A stretch of DNA of 64,000 nucleotides from Roseivirga seohaensis (GTDB lineage: Bacteria; Bacteroidota; Bacteroidia; Cytophagales; Cyclobacteriaceae): positions 186,001-250,000 of the forward strand of contig NZ_LRPB01000047.1 of assembly GCF_001592945.1 (NCBI RefSeq), written 5' to 3'. The translations under genes were made by a program, and so were the position numbers. This document shows positions 1 to 8,671 of the stretch, piece by piece; within the stretch, counting starts at the first letter, position 1, and each line of letters opens with the position of its first letter. Under the pieces are notes generated by a model. The model saw only the letters and a program-made list of their open reading frames with translations, did not search any database and had not been told where the DNA came from.

Positions 1-603
1 AGTCCAACGTGTTTGAAACAACTTCCAAGTGATTTGAAAAGCAATGGCCGTTTTTCCTGTTCCTGTCGCAAGAGTGAGTAATAATTTGTCTTTGCCGCTT
101 GCTATGACTTCAAGAGCACGTTGAACAGCTATTTCTTGATAATAACGCAATTGCCAGGTCCCGCTCTTATCTTCAAATGGAACATTGGCAAATTTCTCTC
201 TCCATTCGTTTTGTTCTGCAAAGGTCTTGTTCCAAAGTTCTTCTGGGCTTAGAAAGTTCGCTACCAAACCTTCTTCGCCTGTTTTCATGCAGATTTGGTA
301 AATGGCTTTGCCGTTGCTGCTGTAGGTGGTTTCTAATTGAAGCTTCTCGGCATATTGCTTGGCTTGCATCACGCCTTCACCTACTTCCAATTCATCACTT
401 TTGGCTTCTATCACGGCCAACTTGATGCCTTTATGCACTAAAATATAATCCGCAATAATCTTCCTGCCACGACCGCCACCTGATTGGATTTTGCCTTCAG
501 TAATGCGGTATTCACGCAGCACCTTAGAGCCTTCTACCACGCCCCAACCGCAAGCCTTTAGTTTGGGGTCAATTAGTTCTGCTCTTGTTTCTGCTTCGTT
601 CAT
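1..603 (-). CDS. hsdR: Type I restriction endonuclease R subunit (partial, N-terminal 201 residues)
   Basis: This is the motor and nuclease subunit of a type I restriction-modification complex, which translocates unmethylated DNA using ATP and then cuts it. The reading frame begins at the ATG on the minus strand at 603 and is open to the window edge, so about the first 200 residues are present. The HSDR_N nuclease domain is visible: Asp52 in IADYIL and Glu66-x-Lys68 in AVIEAKS fit the PD-(D/E)xK pattern. A Walker A motif ATGTGKT lies at residues 179-185, at the start of the SF2 helicase motor. It is the last gene of the hsdM-hsdS-AlbA_2-hsdR cluster, 102 nt behind the AlbA_2 gene rather than overlapping it. 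Whether the full gene is intact cannot be seen. Confidence 0.9.
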   Translation of the reverse strand, partial: MNEAETRAELIDPKLKACGWGVVEGSKVLREYRITEGKIQSGGGRGRKIIADYILVHKGIKLAVIEAKSDELEVGEGVMQAKQYAEKLQLETTYSSNGKAIYQICMKTGEEGLVANFLSPEELWNKTFAEQNEWREKFANVPFEDKSGTWQLRYYQEIAVQRALEVIASGKDKLLLTLATGTGKTAIAFQITWKLFQTRWT

Positions 604-616
604 CTTGTATGTTTTA

Positions 617-702
617 TCAAATGACTATCAAATAAGCTCCCCTTGGTTTTCAACAATTTAGGGTAGTTTTCAACAAGATTTGTCAAATAACCATCAAATA
701 AG
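617..702. repeat. Direct-repeat array between the AlbA_2 gene and hsdR
   Basis: A 20-nt sequence occurs at 617-636 and again at 683-702 with 18 of 20 positions identical (TCAAATrACyATCAAATAAG). Between them the 11-mer GTTTTCAACAA occurs at 646-656 and 666-676. Read on the coding (minus) strand, the 20-mers each hold two ATTTGA words. The array fills almost all of the 102-nt gap before the hsdR start, so it may be a regulatory site or a leftover of a duplication. Function is inference. Confidence 0.6.
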
Positions 703-705
703 AAT

Positions 706-2151
706 TCAAGCCCAAAACGGTACATAGCTTCTGTGTTTACGTGATTTGTTATTAGGGTCATCTTCTTTAATCATATCTGCTTCAAACGTGTCTTTAATAA
801 TACGTGATGCTATCGCTGCATTCTTATCATCAATCGAAAACCGTTCTCTTAAACTTTGATTGGTCATTTTCTCATTAGACACCCATTTCAAACACGAGTG
901 TTGATAGCATGCTCGTATTTTCTCTCTTTTATCCAAATCATTAAGTTTCTTGTAACTGAAAATAGTTACTCGGGTTCTGTTTTCATCAGTTATTACATTT
1001 ATGGGTGGGAGTTGGTAAAGCTCATTGTAGAAAATAACCTTATCTAATCCGCTACCTTTTTCTTCACAAAAACCCATTCTTCTCATTAAATCGGCCAATT
1101 TTTCGTTTCTCGAAATGTATGAATCGATGAAACGTTCAGGAGTAATCAATGGATTGCCTGGATTGGAAATTTCAATTCTGTCTGAAAAAACTTCAATCAT
1201 TGGAAATCCTTTCACCGATAAATCTTGATGAATTAAAGCATTTGCAACCAATTCTCTGATGGCTATTTCCGGATACATTCGAGACTCTTTTCTAAGTGCT
1301 TTCCCTATTTCTTCATTGGCTGGTAGTTGACTATTAACCCAATCTACCAAACCGAGAAAGCCTAATGCATAGCCCTTTGCTCCAATCTGTTCACGAACGG
1401 TTTCTACTTTGTTATTACCCTTATAAACGATTACCCGAACCGATTTTCGTTCTACTGATTCAAATTCGGATAAACTTTTAGCAAATAATATTGCCCCAAG
1501 ATTAGTAACAGCATACCTACGAGATTTAACTATCAACTTTTCGTCAATGAATTTCTGAATAACTCCTTCTTGATTCGAAGGATAAGGAAGCTTCATTAAA
1601 TCAAAATAAGTCTCAGTACTCAGTAATCGGATTACATCGCTGGCGTTAAGATTATCTCTGGCAATCTCTTGCTCATAAGGTTTAACTTTTTTACGCCAAA
1701 TTTTAGCTTCCTTTTCTGGAAATTCTGAAAGTTTCCTTGTAATACTTCCCACCCTGATGTAAGCATTGTGCAAGAAATCTACAGGACGATTTTGAGCAGC
1801 AGGTATTACGAAAACTGCCATATGACGACTGTCATCGTATGCAAATTCATAAATACGAAAGTCAATTCTTGGATCAAGGCGCTGGGCTAGCCAATGTTCT
1901 AACTCCTCATTACCTTTTTTATGTGTTTTTGGTTTAAAGATGGTTCCCTTAATGAGGTGTGTTTTGTCTTCAACGCCAAAAACCAAATAACCAAAATCTT
2001 GATTTTGAATCGCGGCACCATTGGCTAAAGCAGAAATGCGCTCTCCAATTTCTTCGGGTGAATGAAAATTGAGCTTGAACTCAACCCATTCACTTTCATG
2101 TGGCTGTTTTACAAGCTCGTTTACCAGGTCTATAAGTTGCTTTTCATTCAT
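706..2151 (-). CDS. AlbA_2 (Schlafen-like) and GHKL-ATPase domain protein in the RM operon
   Basis: A 481-residue putative DNA/RNA-binding ATPase. The N-terminal part (about residues 19-130; EWVEFKLNFHSPEEIGERIS, then GYLVFGVED) matches the AlbA_2 or Schlafen AlbA fold. The middle contains a winged-helix-like stretch (about 175-225), and residues about 290-380 resemble the HATPase_c_4 module (IRELVANALIHQDLS, then EISNPGNPL). Proteins of this build are often annotated as transcriptional regulators or ATP-binding proteins and recur in defence loci. The start overlaps the end of hsdS by 4 nt (ATGA), indicating translational coupling, so it is part of the restriction operon. A role as regulator, as anti-phage effector, or as a prrC/rlo-like accessory is possible; none is shown by the sequence alone. 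Confidence 0.8.
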   Translation of the reverse strand: MNEKQLIDLVNELVKQPHESEWVEFKLNFHSPEEIGERISALANGAAIQNQDFGYLVFGVEDKTHLIKGTIFKPKTHKKGNEELEHWLAQRLDPRIDFRIYEFAYDDSRHMAVFVIPAAQNRPVDFLHNAYIRVGSITRKLSEFPEKEAKIWRKKVKPYEQEIARDNLNASDVIRLLSTETYFDLMKLPYPSNQEGVIQKFIDEKLIVKSRRYAVTNLGAILFAKSLSEFESVERKSVRVIVYKGNNKVETVREQIGAKGYALGFLGLVDWVNSQLPANEEIGKALRKESRMYPEIAIRELVANALIHQDLSVKGFPMIEVFSDRIEISNPGNPLITPERFIDSYISRNEKLADLMRRMGFCEEKGSGLDKVIFYNELYQLPPINVITDENRTRVTIFSYKKLNDLDKREKIRACYQHSCLKWVSNEKMTNQSLRERFSIDDKNAAIASRIIKDTFEADMIKEDDPNNKSRKHRSYVPFWA

Positions 2152-3515
2152 ACTGCGACCTCCTTCTCAGTCAATTCCCCTGTAAATGCCTTTTGCAAAA
2201 TGGATTTTTTCAGTTCTTCCAAATCATCCATTTTCTTTTGATACACAGCTTCCAACTTTTGCGTTTCGGCTCGCAGGGCATCTAATTGGTGGACGATTAC
2301 TAGTTGTTTATCCTTAGATTTTGGAAAATCAAATTCTAATTCACCAAGCTTAGTTGCATTAAAACCACCTTGCGCAGAGCCCGAAATCCCCGCATTGATT
2401 TTATTCCAATAAGTTTTTGTCTGAAAGAAGTATGAAATGAACTCTGGAATGAACTCATCAATTGAATTCATTTGCAACCTTATCAAGTAAGAGGCAAAGA
2501 CTGCATTAGGAGGACTTTTTACTAAGTAACTTTTGCCTGTTGTTGCTCCTGTTCTTGCAAATACAATATCACCTGTTTCAAGTTTGTATTTTGGTAAATC
2601 CTTGTCATTACACTTACAATAAGGAACAGTGTCCCAATCAACTCCGTATTCCTGAATGTCAGTAATTCTAAGGAATTTAGGCCCGACCTCTTCAGTTGAA
2701 GCTTTTTCGGTGTAGCCATAATTGATTTTAGCTATTTCCCCCAACTTCTTCTCTTCCCAACCATCTCCCTTTTTCTCAAACACCCCCTGCAAATAGCTCT
2801 CAAAAAGTTCTTTGGCGTTTTGGAGGTTTTGTGCGGCATTGGCTTTGGCCTTGTCTATGGCGGCAAAGGCTTGGTCTAAAATGGAAACAATACGTTGTTG
2901 TTCATTAAGTGGAGGTAGTGGGATTGGAATCTTTGAATAATGTGAGTAACCATAGTTTGGTTGCTGCCCCGTTGAGTGAGAAGCTAGATTAGCTTTGAAA
3001 TAGTCAGACTTGGTTAAATAGTATAGATAACGATTGTCACCTAAATCATTAAAAAATCTAAGTCTTAATGTGCTTGTATTAAGCATTAGGATTTCGTCAC
3101 CTTCATAAATAGCTGATTTACCCCAAGAAGCACCTGAACATGCCGTTACAATGTCACCACTATTAATTTTATAGTGCTTGTATTTTTCGTTGTACTCATC
3201 TGAAGAAATGTATTTCTGTGACTTTTCTAAATCAACTGACCCTTCTAAGATATTGGTAACAGTTAAAAACTGAATTCCGTTATCTTGATATTGGTGTTTC
3301 CTTATACCTGGGCCTTCTTGAATTATAGAAATATCAGACAGAAAACACCATTTCCAATGGTTTGGGATATTGAAAGGAATTGCTTTGATAGGATAACTAT
3401 GACTATCCTTTTTGTCCAATATCAATTTATTGGATATCAGATCCTTTTTTGCTGATTTTAGTTTTTCAAATAAGGTGAAACTAGAAGACTGTGTATCGGA
3501 ATATTCTTTTTTCAT
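2148..3515 (-). CDS. hsdS: Type I restriction-modification specificity subunit S
   Basis: The S subunit sets the bipartite DNA target of the type I complex. The 455 residues show two half-subunits. The first target-recognition domain runs from about residue 50 to 200 and ends in PPLNEQQRIVSILDQAF, followed by a helical spacer (about 205-255). The second starts at GWEEKKLGEIAKINYGYTEK and ends with a second coiled-coil helix and ILQKAFTGEL. Both recognition domains are full length, so the protein should specify a complete asymmetric site. The start codon overlaps hsdM by 4 nt and the stop overlaps the next gene by 4 nt. The two recognition domains differ from each other, as expected. The target sequence cannot be predicted here. 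Confidence 0.95.
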   Translation of the reverse strand: MKKEYSDTQSSSFTLFEKLKSAKKDLISNKLILDKKDSHSYPIKAIPFNIPNHWKWCFLSDISIIQEGPGIRKHQYQDNGIQFLTVTNILEGSVDLEKSQKYISSDEYNEKYKHYKINSGDIVTACSGASWGKSAIYEGDEILMLNTSTLRLRFFNDLGDNRYLYYLTKSDYFKANLASHSTGQQPNYGYSHYSKIPIPLPPLNEQQRIVSILDQAFAAIDKAKANAAQNLQNAKELFESYLQGVFEKKGDGWEEKKLGEIAKINYGYTEKASTEEVGPKFLRITDIQEYGVDWDTVPYCKCNDKDLPKYKLETGDIVFARTGATTGKSYLVKSPPNAVFASYLIRLQMNSIDEFIPEFISYFFQTKTYWNKINAGISGSAQGGFNATKLGELEFDFPKSKDKQLVIVHQLDALRAETQKLEAVYQKKMDDLEELKKSILQKAFTGELTEKEVAV

Positions 3516-4963
3516 AACAAGTCTGAAATTGAATTTAAAATTTCAGCACTATCATCATCTAAAGTCTTTATTTCTTCTAAAATCTCCTGCGGTTGGCGCA
3601 ATGGGGCAGCTTCTGGTGTGTTGGGGTTTTTTACGCTCAGGTCAAAAGTACTCTGATCAACATCTTTGATATTAACTGTCCAAGAGTTTTCGCTATCCGC
3701 CTTCGTTTCACTAAGGCGGACAAAGTCCGCAAGGTCTTTCTCATTTAATGGATTGGTCTTGCCCAAGTTGCGGTCAAGATTCAATGAGTAAAACCAAACC
3801 TTTTGAGTGGCTTTGCCTTTTTCAAAAAACAACACTACGGTTTTTACGCCTGCGCCTGTGAATGTTCCGCCTGGCAAATCCAAAACGGTGTGCAGGTTGC
3901 AGTTTTGAAGTAATTCTTTGCGAAGCGCAGTATTCGCGTTGTCAGTATTACTCAAAAAGGTGTTTTTAATGACCACACCTGCCTTACCGCCTGCTTTCAA
4001 AATTTTAATGAAGTGCTGCAAAAAGAGGGAAGCCGTTTCGCCTGTTTTAATAGGGAAGTTCTGTTGCACTTCGGCACGTTCCTTGCCGCCAAAAGGCGGA
4101 TTGGCAAGTACAACATCATAACGGTCTTTTTCCTGTATGTCTGCTAAGTTTTCGGCAAGTGTATTGGTGTGTATAATGTTGGGGGCTTCCACACCGTGCA
4201 AGATCATGTTCATAATCCCAATGATGTAGGCCAATGATTTTTTCTCCTTGCCGTAAAAGGTTCGCTTTTGCAAGGTTTCCCATTCCCTGGTGCTGAGTTC
4301 TTTTCCTGATTTCAGGTAGTCAAATGCTTCACACAAGAAGCCCGCAGAACCACAAGCACCGTCATAAATTGTGTCACCAATTTTTGGGTCAACAACTTTT
4401 ACAATGGTGGTAATGAGCGGTCGGGGCGTATAGTATTCGCCACCGTTTCGCCCTGCATTGCCCATGTTTTTGATTTTGTCTTCATACAGATGGCTCATTT
4501 CGTGCTTCTCTGCATGGGTACGGAAACGCAACTCGTCAATGCGGTTAATCACTTCCCGCAAATTGTAGCCGCTTTGGATGCGGTTTTTCAATTCGCTAAA
4601 AATCTCGCCAATCTTGTATTCAATGGTGTCGGCATTATCGGCAGACAGTTTGAATTTTTTGAGGTAGGGGAAAAGCTTGCCATTTACAAAATCCAAGAGG
4701 TCGTCACCTGTCAGGGCGTTGTGGTCAATTTTACCGTCCGCTAATTTTGGAGCCGCCCAAACGCTCCATTGGTAGTCTTGGTCAATAATGGGCGTGTAGG
4801 TTTTTCCTGTGAGTTCGGCAGAAGTAGTTCGGTCACGCTCCAAGTCGTCCAAGTATTTCAAGAACAAAACCCAAGAGGTCTGTTCGACATAATCCAATTC
4901 ACTACCACAACCTGCGTCTTTGTGGAGTATGTCATCTATATTTTTAAAAGTCTGTTCAAACAT
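3512..4963 (-). CDS. hsdM: Type I restriction-modification DNA methyltransferase subunit M
   Basis: This subunit transfers a methyl group from S-adenosylmethionine to the N6 of adenine in the type I target site. The 483 residues contain an N-terminal helical HsdM_N domain (about 1-150) and an N6_Mtase domain. Motif I reads DGACGSAGF at residues 201-209, a variant of the usual DPACGTGGF, and the catalytic motif IV is NPPF at 288-291. It is the first gene of the operon, and the 500-nt spacer upstream should hold the promoter. It overlaps hsdS by 4 nt. Length and motifs suggest an active enzyme. Confidence 0.96.
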   Translation of the reverse strand: MFEQTFKNIDDILHKDAGCGSELDYVEQTSWVLFLKYLDDLERDRTTSAELTGKTYTPIIDQDYQWSVWAAPKLADGKIDHNALTGDDLLDFVNGKLFPYLKKFKLSADNADTIEYKIGEIFSELKNRIQSGYNLREVINRIDELRFRTHAEKHEMSHLYEDKIKNMGNAGRNGGEYYTPRPLITTIVKVVDPKIGDTIYDGACGSAGFLCEAFDYLKSGKELSTREWETLQKRTFYGKEKKSLAYIIGIMNMILHGVEAPNIIHTNTLAENLADIQEKDRYDVVLANPPFGGKERAEVQQNFPIKTGETASLFLQHFIKILKAGGKAGVVIKNTFLSNTDNANTALRKELLQNCNLHTVLDLPGGTFTGAGVKTVVLFFEKGKATQKVWFYSLNLDRNLGKTNPLNEKDLADFVRLSETKADSENSWTVNIKDVDQSTFDLSVKNPNTPEAAPLRQPQEILEEIKTLDDDSAEILNSISDLL

Positions 4964-5474
4964 TCGTTTTCTTTATTTCAATTCTTTCGTTTTCTCATTC
5001 ATTATCGGTCGAGGGTTGGCAAAAAATAGCTCTTTTGGTTTATCAGCGTTTGCCTGTGTGTTGGCAAAGACCAAATGTGCTATTTGTGCGTTGGCTCTTT
5101 TTTCGCATGAAACACAGCGTGTCTGTATTCGCAACTAGTTGCGTATATTTTTTATGTATCTAACTTGTCTAAGGGACTAACGATTTGATTAAATCCCTTG
5201 GCAGCGAGAGAAGTGTTTGGGCTTCCCTCAAACGCTCAACAAAATACTAATTCTATTTTCACCTAATGTCTTTTCAAAATATAATTTTAAAGAAATTGAA
5301 ATTTATGGCTGTTATGATTATACCTTAACGCTTCTCTGTTATAAACTTATTTGCTCCACCTTGGCGCTCACTTACCCACTGTGGTAACAGATGCTTGCCT
5401 GCCTAGCGGTAAGCAGGCCTGAGGCGAGCACCTATTTTCTTATGCACTTAATACGAATTAGAATCAAGTCTGTA
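4964..5474. other. Gene-free spacer upstream of hsdM, with two palindromes
   Basis: About 510 nt without a credible gene. It contains a perfect 14-bp palindrome, CGCAACTAGTTGCG (5130-5143), and an imperfect 22-nt palindrome at 5397-5418 (GCCTGC arms, 9 of 11 positions paired). At 5014-5096 the words GTTGGC, TTGGCAAA and GCGTTGGCTC recur, giving a degenerate repetitive look. No tRNA or recombinase gene was found. The segment marks the edge of the restriction operon and could be a junction of an acquired island; this is inference. Confidence 0.5.
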
Positions 5475-6209
5475 TCAGGCCATTTTTTTGTGGCGGTACT
5501 TCCGTTTGGCCAATAAGAATCTGTGTCTCATATCATCGTAAATCAGCCCCGTTAATAGAATCAAGGCTGCTATAATCAGTACATTCAACTGGATTTTCAT
5601 GTAAAGAAAGCCTCCAAATATTCCCCCTAAAAAGAAAAAGGTAATGATATAGATTCTCAACTTAATAGTTGAAATGATGCTTTTGCCATTGGTTTCTTTT
5701 TTAAGAAAAAATAGCTGTGACAGTTCGATGCCTAAATCAGTAAAAAGCCCTGTGAGGTGGGTTGTTCTTACCACCGCATTCGATATTTTAGTCACGAATG
5801 AGTTTTGCACGCCCATAGCAAAAAGCAGCAGGCAGGCAATTGTATTTGGCGATTGAAGGGTAGATAAATCTGTTAGTATAACAACCAGCAGTAGAATGGC
5901 AGATTCAAGTAATGTGGGTAAAATAAAAATATTGAGTTTTTTAGTCCTCATCGTCCATTCTATAAGCAAACTTGAGGTGAAAGACCCTAAAAGAAAAGAA
6001 AGGATATAGAGAAAGTAGGCCAAGCCATTTGAGAATTCGAATTCTAAAATGTCGTTAATAAATAAGGCAAAATGCCCAGTAACGTTAGTGGTAAGCTGAT
6101 GTATAGCCAAAAAACCAGCTAGGTTTACAATTCCGGCCACAAAAGAAAGCACGATGGCGATTCGTAAGTTGTTTTTAAACGTTCTTCTTTTACCCTGATG
6201 TCTGAACAT
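5475..6209 (-). CDS. DUF1275 (YoaK-like) membrane protein
   Basis: A 244-residue integral membrane protein with about six hydrophobic segments, starting with IAIVLSFVAGIVNLAGFLAI. The sequence TTNVTGHFALF near residue 40 is the hallmark of the DUF1275/YoaK family, whose biochemical role is not established. The N-terminus (MFRHQGKRRTFKNN) and C-terminus are strongly basic. It stands alone: the gene on its 5' side is separated by 188 nt that include a strong hairpin, and the far side is the spacer next to hsdM. Confidence 0.85.
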   Translation of the reverse strand: MFRHQGKRRTFKNNLRIAIVLSFVAGIVNLAGFLAIHQLTTNVTGHFALFINDILEFEFSNGLAYFLYILSFLLGSFTSSLLIEWTMRTKKLNIFILPTLLESAILLLVVILTDLSTLQSPNTIACLLLFAMGVQNSFVTKISNAVVRTTHLTGLFTDLGIELSQLFFLKKETNGKSIISTIKLRIYIITFFFLGGIFGGFLYMKIQLNVLIIAALILLTGLIYDDMRHRFLLAKRKYRHKKMA

Positions 6210-6304
6210 TTGCTTTGGCGCCAGTCGCTAGGTTAATAAATTCTATACTTTTTTTAATTGTGGGTGAATTATGAGTAGCCTCAATATTTATTACAAAATT
6301 GATG

Positions 6305-6346
6305 AAAATATTAACTCTTTAGTGGTGACTAAGGAGTTAATATTTT
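6305..6346 (-). terminator. Strong 19-bp hairpin downstream of the kinase/receiver operon
   Basis: Positions 6305-6323 and 6328-6346 pair over 19 positions with a single G-T wobble and a GGTG loop. On the minus strand the stem ends in TTTT. It follows the stop of the receiver gene and precedes the DUF1275 gene, so it probably ends transcription of the former. The lower stem is A/T-only, so it could also work in the opposite direction. Confidence 0.65.
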
Positions 6347-6397
6347 AGTGAGAAGTAGGGTAGGTAGTAAGCTTAATGGAAGAGCAATGACGATTTC

Positions 6398-6805
6398 TCA
6401 TTTGAAATGTTTAGACAAAATATTCTGAACTAGTTCTATTCCCAGTGGCTTATTTACAAAATCTTGAATTTCGTTTAGTCGAGAAGCCATTTCCTGATCG
6501 GCAGGGTTTAAGGAGGTGGTGAGCATTACTACTACGATACGGCCTCGTTGCGTTGCTTCAAGTTTTTTGTATTGTTCTAAAAACTCCCAGCCATTCATTG
6601 CGGGCATATTTATATCTAAAAAAATAAGGTCAGGACAAGGATAGTTTCCGTCATCTTCTTTCGACTTAAGATATTCGAGGGCTTCAAAACCACTTTCTTT
6701 CACTACAATTTTATTAGTGCAGTTTAATTTCCCTATAATGATCTGATTGTAATAATTAGTCGCTTCATCATCATCTATCAATAAAATACAATTGAGTTTT
6801 TTCAT
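6398..6805 (-). CDS. Single-domain response regulator (CheY-like receiver)
   Basis: A 135-residue protein made only of a receiver domain. The acidic pocket is LIDDDEA (Asp11-Asp13), the phosphoacceptor is Asp64 in LIFLDINMPAMNGWEF, the conserved Thr is in MLTTS (about 96-97), and the conserved Lys is in FVNKP (Lys119). No output domain is present, so it works by protein-protein contact or as a phosphorelay intermediate. It lies 4 nt downstream of a PAS histidine kinase gene, its obvious partner. Confidence 0.93.
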   Translation of the reverse strand: MKKLNCILLIDDDEATNYYNQIIIGKLNCTNKIVVKESGFEALEYLKSKEDDGNYPCPDLIFLDINMPAMNGWEFLEQYKKLEATQRGRIVVVMLTTSLNPADQEMASRLNEIQDFVNKPLGIELVQNILSKHFK

Positions 6806-6809
6806 AAGT

Positions 6810-7859
6810 TTAAAAAGGTATAGTGAAATAAAAAGTACTTCCTTTTCCTAGGGTGGATTCTACCCAAATTCTTCCGCCATGTAATTCAATGATTTTTTTA
6901 CAATGAGCTAACCCAATTCCTGTGCCTGCGTAGTCCGTTTTACGGTTTAATCGTTGAAAAATAACAAAGACTCTATCTTTGTAGCTTTCATTAATGCCTA
7001 TGCCGTTGTCTTTGAATGAAAACAACCACTGGTTCTGTTCTTCTTTTGCGGAAACTTCAATCAAAGGGTCGATGTCTTTTTGTTTGAATTTGATGGCATT
7101 CGCGATTAGATTCTGACACAGTACTCTAAACTCAACTTCATAGCCTCTAATTTTTGGAAGTTTATCAATTTTAATGTAAGCATTTGATTCCTTTATACTT
7201 GCGTCTAAGTCCTCCAATGTTGATTTTAGCACCTCGTTGCAATCGATTGACCCTAGTTCTTTTTTTCTTCCAATAAGGCTGTGGTCTAACAAGCTTTTGA
7301 CAAGTATGCCCATTCTAGAAGACGCCTCCAGAATGAATCGTGTATATTTCTCAGTTTCCTTATCTTCTCCACCTTTATATTTTTGATTAAGCATTTCAGA
7401 AAAACCATTGATGGTACGTAATGGCTCTTGCAAATCGTGAGAGGCTACATAAGTAAACTGTTCAAGCTCTTTATTTTTCCGCTCTAATATTTCTACATAT
7501 TTTCTAGGGCGGGTGTCTCTAATAATAGCAATAATAAGCATGCCGTTTTGCGTGGATATGGGGCCAAGGCTAATTTCCACAGGAATTTTTGTTCCATCTT
7601 TATGGATTCCAAATAATTCCTCCCTATTACTCATTAATCTTGGGCTAGGGTTTTCGGCATACTCCTTTCGGTGTAAGGCGTGGTTTTTTCGGTATTTACT
7701 GGGAATTAATACCTCAATTTTTTGATTAAGTAACTCATCTTTCTCATAACCAAACATGCTAAGCGCAGGTGGATTTACGAACTGAATCAATCCACTGCGA
7801 TCGGCTACTATAATTCCATCGGGAAGTAACTCTAATACCTCAAGACTTACATCTGTCAT
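6810..7859 (-). CDS. PAS-domain sensor histidine kinase (soluble)
   Basis: A 349-residue kinase without signal peptide or membrane segment, so it probably senses a cytoplasmic cue. A PAS domain spans about residues 5-120 (LLPDGIIVADRSGLIQFVNP), followed by a short coiled linker. The HisKA phosphoacceptor box is FTYVASHDLQEPLRTI with His141. The HATPase domain shows an N box (LIANAIKF), a G1 box (DNGIGI) and a G2 box (GTGIGLAHCKKI). The downstream receiver gene follows after 4 nt, forming a two-gene operon on the minus strand. Confidence 0.94.
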   Translation of the reverse strand: MTDVSLEVLELLPDGIIVADRSGLIQFVNPPALSMFGYEKDELLNQKIEVLIPSKYRKNHALHRKEYAENPSPRLMSNREELFGIHKDGTKIPVEISLGPISTQNGMLIIAIIRDTRPRKYVEILERKNKELEQFTYVASHDLQEPLRTINGFSEMLNQKYKGGEDKETEKYTRFILEASSRMGILVKSLLDHSLIGRKKELGSIDCNEVLKSTLEDLDASIKESNAYIKIDKLPKIRGYEVEFRVLCQNLIANAIKFKQKDIDPLIEVSAKEEQNQWLFSFKDNGIGINESYKDRVFVIFQRLNRKTDYAGTGIGLAHCKKIIELHGGRIWVESTLGKGSTFYFTIPF

Positions 7860-8139
7860 TAGTTACTATTTAGATTGACTTGTATTTAAATATAAATATA
7901 TAATATTGAAATTAGAAAGTATTTGCAATATACTTTTTGAGTGGAGAACCACGGTGAAGCATCCCGAATTGGTGAAAAACGGGAATAAATCTTATTTCTA
8001 GATTTTCAATCGAAAGTATGGCTTGCCGATACTAGCGAATTGACATAATTGGGGGGATCGTCTCAGCTACGTGAAACAATAGTAGTTATGTGATACCTTG
8101 AACGGTCTCAGGATTTCAGATGCTGACTTAAAAAATAAT

Positions 8140-8667
8140 TTATTGTTTTCTTTCGAAATCCTTATAGAGTAAACTCGGCTGAATGCCTTGGTTGTTCTGG
8201 TATTTGCCTTCTTTGTACGTGTCGTAATCGCCTTCAATGGTATGATAGAAAATCTGACAAATTTCAACACCCGCATAAATTCGGATGGGCTGTACGCAGA
8301 ATATTTCTAAGGTCCAGAAACCATTGAAACCCACATCGCCAAAACCAGCAGTAACATGTATAAATAAGCCTAATCGTCCGATAGAGGAGCGACCTTCCAA
8401 CATAGGTACAAACTTAGAAGTTTCGGTGTGCTCCACAGTACGGCCCAAGTAAAGCTTGTTGGTTTCTAAAAGCAATCCTTCTTCAGGAATAATCAGTTTT
8501 TCTGTTGGGTTGGGTTGCTTCATGTCCAACTCGTTGTTGGAATAGGTGAGCAGCTCGTGATGTAACTTTAGGTTATAGCTATTTGGGTTAAGTTGAGATG
8601 GATTAAAAGGCTCTATATTGATGCCTTTGCCCATTTCTCTTTGAATTTCCCTTCCTGAAAGAATCAT
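8140..8667 (-). CDS. dcd: dCTP deaminase
   Basis: A 175-residue trimeric dUTPase-fold enzyme that deaminates dCTP to dUTP in thymidylate synthesis. The family signatures are visible: MILSGREI at the start, EGRSSIGRLGLFIHVTAGFGDVGF in two adjacent blocks in the middle (the active-site arginine/serine motif) and the catalytic Glu in FWTLEIF. The C-terminal tail YKEGKYQNNQGIQPS matches the nucleotide-closing segment. It is the last gene of a folE-cysS-dcd cluster, 4 nt downstream of cysS. Confidence 0.95.
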   Translation of the reverse strand: MILSGREIQREMGKGINIEPFNPSQLNPNSYNLKLHHELLTYSNNELDMKQPNPTEKLIIPEEGLLLETNKLYLGRTVEHTETSKFVPMLEGRSSIGRLGLFIHVTAGFGDVGFNGFWTLEIFCVQPIRIYAGVEICQIFYHTIEGDYDTYKEGKYQNNQGIQPSLLYKDFERKQ

Positions 8668-8671
8668 ATGA

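Noticed and set aside
4964-5474. Attachment site or tRNA gene next to the restriction operon
   Set aside because: No cloverleaf-forming sequence, no conserved GGTTCGAATCC arm and no integrase were found in this spacer.
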